A stretch of DNA of 64,000 nucleotides, from the NCBI GenBank assembly GCA_026913215.1, contig JAPTYK010000001.1, positions 868,001 through 932,000 on the forward strand, read 5' to 3'. This stretch comes from Streptomyces diastatochromogenes (GTDB lineage Bacteria; Actinomycetota; Actinomycetes; Streptomycetales; Streptomycetaceae). The position numbers and the translations under genes are program-made. How positions within the stretch are numbered: the stretch's first letter is position 1; each line of letters opens with the position of its first letter. The notes beneath the pieces are model-generated. The model made no database searches, was not told where the DNA came from, and saw only the letters and a list, made by a program, of their open reading frames with translations. Shown here in pieces: positions 63,697 to 64,000 of the stretch.

Positions 63697-64000
63697 TCAG
63701 TCCGCGTCTCCCCGCGCCCGGCCTGGGCGCCGGCGGCGGCGAGGACGGAGTCGAGGAGGCCGGGGAAGAGGGCGTCGAGGTCGTCCCTGCGCAGCAGGTT
63801 GTACTTGGCCGTGCCCCGGTACACCTGCTGGATGACGCCGCTCTCGCGGAGCACCCGGAAGTGGTGCGTGGTCGTGGACTTGGTCACCGGGAGGTCGAAG
63901 TACGAGCAGCTGAGTTCGGTGTCCTCGCGCGCCATCTCCCGCACGATCCGCAGGCGTACGGCGTCTGAGAGGGCGTGCAGCACCTCTTCGAGGCGGATCT
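63697..64000 (-). CDS. ArsR-type transcriptional regulator (N-terminus off the right edge; one frameshift)
   Basis: The visible part begins IRLEEVLHALSDAVRLRIVREMAREDTELSCSYFDLPVTKSTTTHHFRVLRESGVIQQVYRGTAKYNLLRRDDLDALFPGLLDSVLAAAGAQAGRG. The helix-turn-helix (TKSTTTHHFRVLRESG) is of the ArsR winged-helix class. The frame runs past 63697, but one extra G in the run at 63712-63715 ends it as GGDAD at TGA 63697-63699. Cys in ELSCSYFD is at a plausible ligand position. It converges with the DUF305 gene. The start codon lies beyond the window. Confidence 0.84.
   Translation of the reverse strand, partial: DPPRRGAARPLRRRTPADRAGDGARGHRTQLLVLRPPGDQVHDHAPLPGAPRERRHPAGVPGHGQVQPAAQGRPRRPLPRPPRLRPRRRRRPGRARGDAD

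Overview
The window is chromosomal DNA of a Streptomyces or very close actinomycete. The G+C content is very high and third codon positions are nearly all G or C. Starts are often GTG or TTG, stops are mostly TGA, and the gene families are typical of the genus: a mycothiol-dependent maleylpyruvate isomerase family enzyme, DUF6643, DUF6421, DUF6986, DUF5134 with an M56 peptidase, a LVIVD/DUF305 pair and deazaflavin-dependent oxidoreductases. I see no rRNA, tRNA, insertion sequence, prophage, CRISPR array or recognisable antibiotic cluster. It reads as ordinary chromosomal housekeeping and regulatory territory.

The dominant technical property is that most long genes are broken by single-base deletions, nearly all in runs of three to six G or C. 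The reading frame always resumes in a sense that means 'one base missing', and family motifs continue across every break. I therefore treat the breaks as consensus errors of the assembly and give each gene its full reconstructed span. A simple ORF caller will report several pieces for one gene. Genes that read through intact include the peptide permease B, the solute-binding lipoprotein, the Rv1733c-like membrane protein, the NarL-type response regulator, the deazaflavin enzyme, the M20 dipeptidase, ETF beta, the flavin reductase, the thioredoxin, the threonine aldolase family enzyme and the DUF305 lipoprotein.

Layout. 1-4.3 kb: Orn/Lys/Arg-type decarboxylase (cut by the left edge), a 40-bp perfect palindrome, hutH, and a divergent IclR regulator with twin palindromic operators between. 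4.6-10.3 kb: a complete peptide ABC importer (two permeases, one double-ATPase, one lipoprotein). 10.3-14.4 kb: ArsR-like regulator, DHA2-type MFS pump, secreted M4 metalloprotease. 14.8-22 kb: DUF6643, MOSC protein, Rv1733c-like membrane protein, a beta-helix/AAA+ fusion, and a large membrane protein carrying alpha/beta-hydrolase motifs. 22-26.3 kb: DeoR regulator, two SRPBCC proteins, cysteine synthase family enzyme, small conserved protein, RsbW-like ATPase. 26.3-29.9 kb: FtsX/MacB-type ABC export operon with a SHOCT protein. 30-35 kb: methyltransferase, minisatellite, ROK regulator/MFS divergent pair, maleylpyruvate isomerase family enzyme, a hypothetical. 35-40 kb: two-component system, TetR/deazaflavin enzyme pair, geranylgeranyl reductase family protein. 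40-47.4 kb: M20 dipeptidase, MBL hydrolase, TmrB-like kinase/NUDIX fusion, ROK/LacI pair, Ser/Thr kinase. 47.4-53.6 kb: DUF6986, etfA, etfB, flavin reductase, thioredoxin, PlsC, transglutaminase-like protein. 53.6-57.7 kb: coupled operon DUF6421-SDR-threonine aldolase, GNAT. 57.8-64 kb: DUF5134, M56 peptidase, a 24-bp-repeat tract leading into a PAP2 phosphatase, TetR, LVIVD protein, DUF305 lipoprotein, ArsR-type regulator (cut by the right edge).

The functional themes are nitrogen and amino-acid catabolism (hutH, decarboxylase, peptide import, protease, dipeptidase), electron transfer (ETF, flavin reductase, deazaflavin enzyme), and many small regulator/target divergent pairs whose operators can be read directly as palindromes. 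The most unusual items are the beta-helix/AAA+ fusion, the membrane-inserted alpha/beta hydrolase, the kinase-NUDIX fusion, three short-period minisatellites (two next to or inside coding sequence), and several clean unassigned operators.
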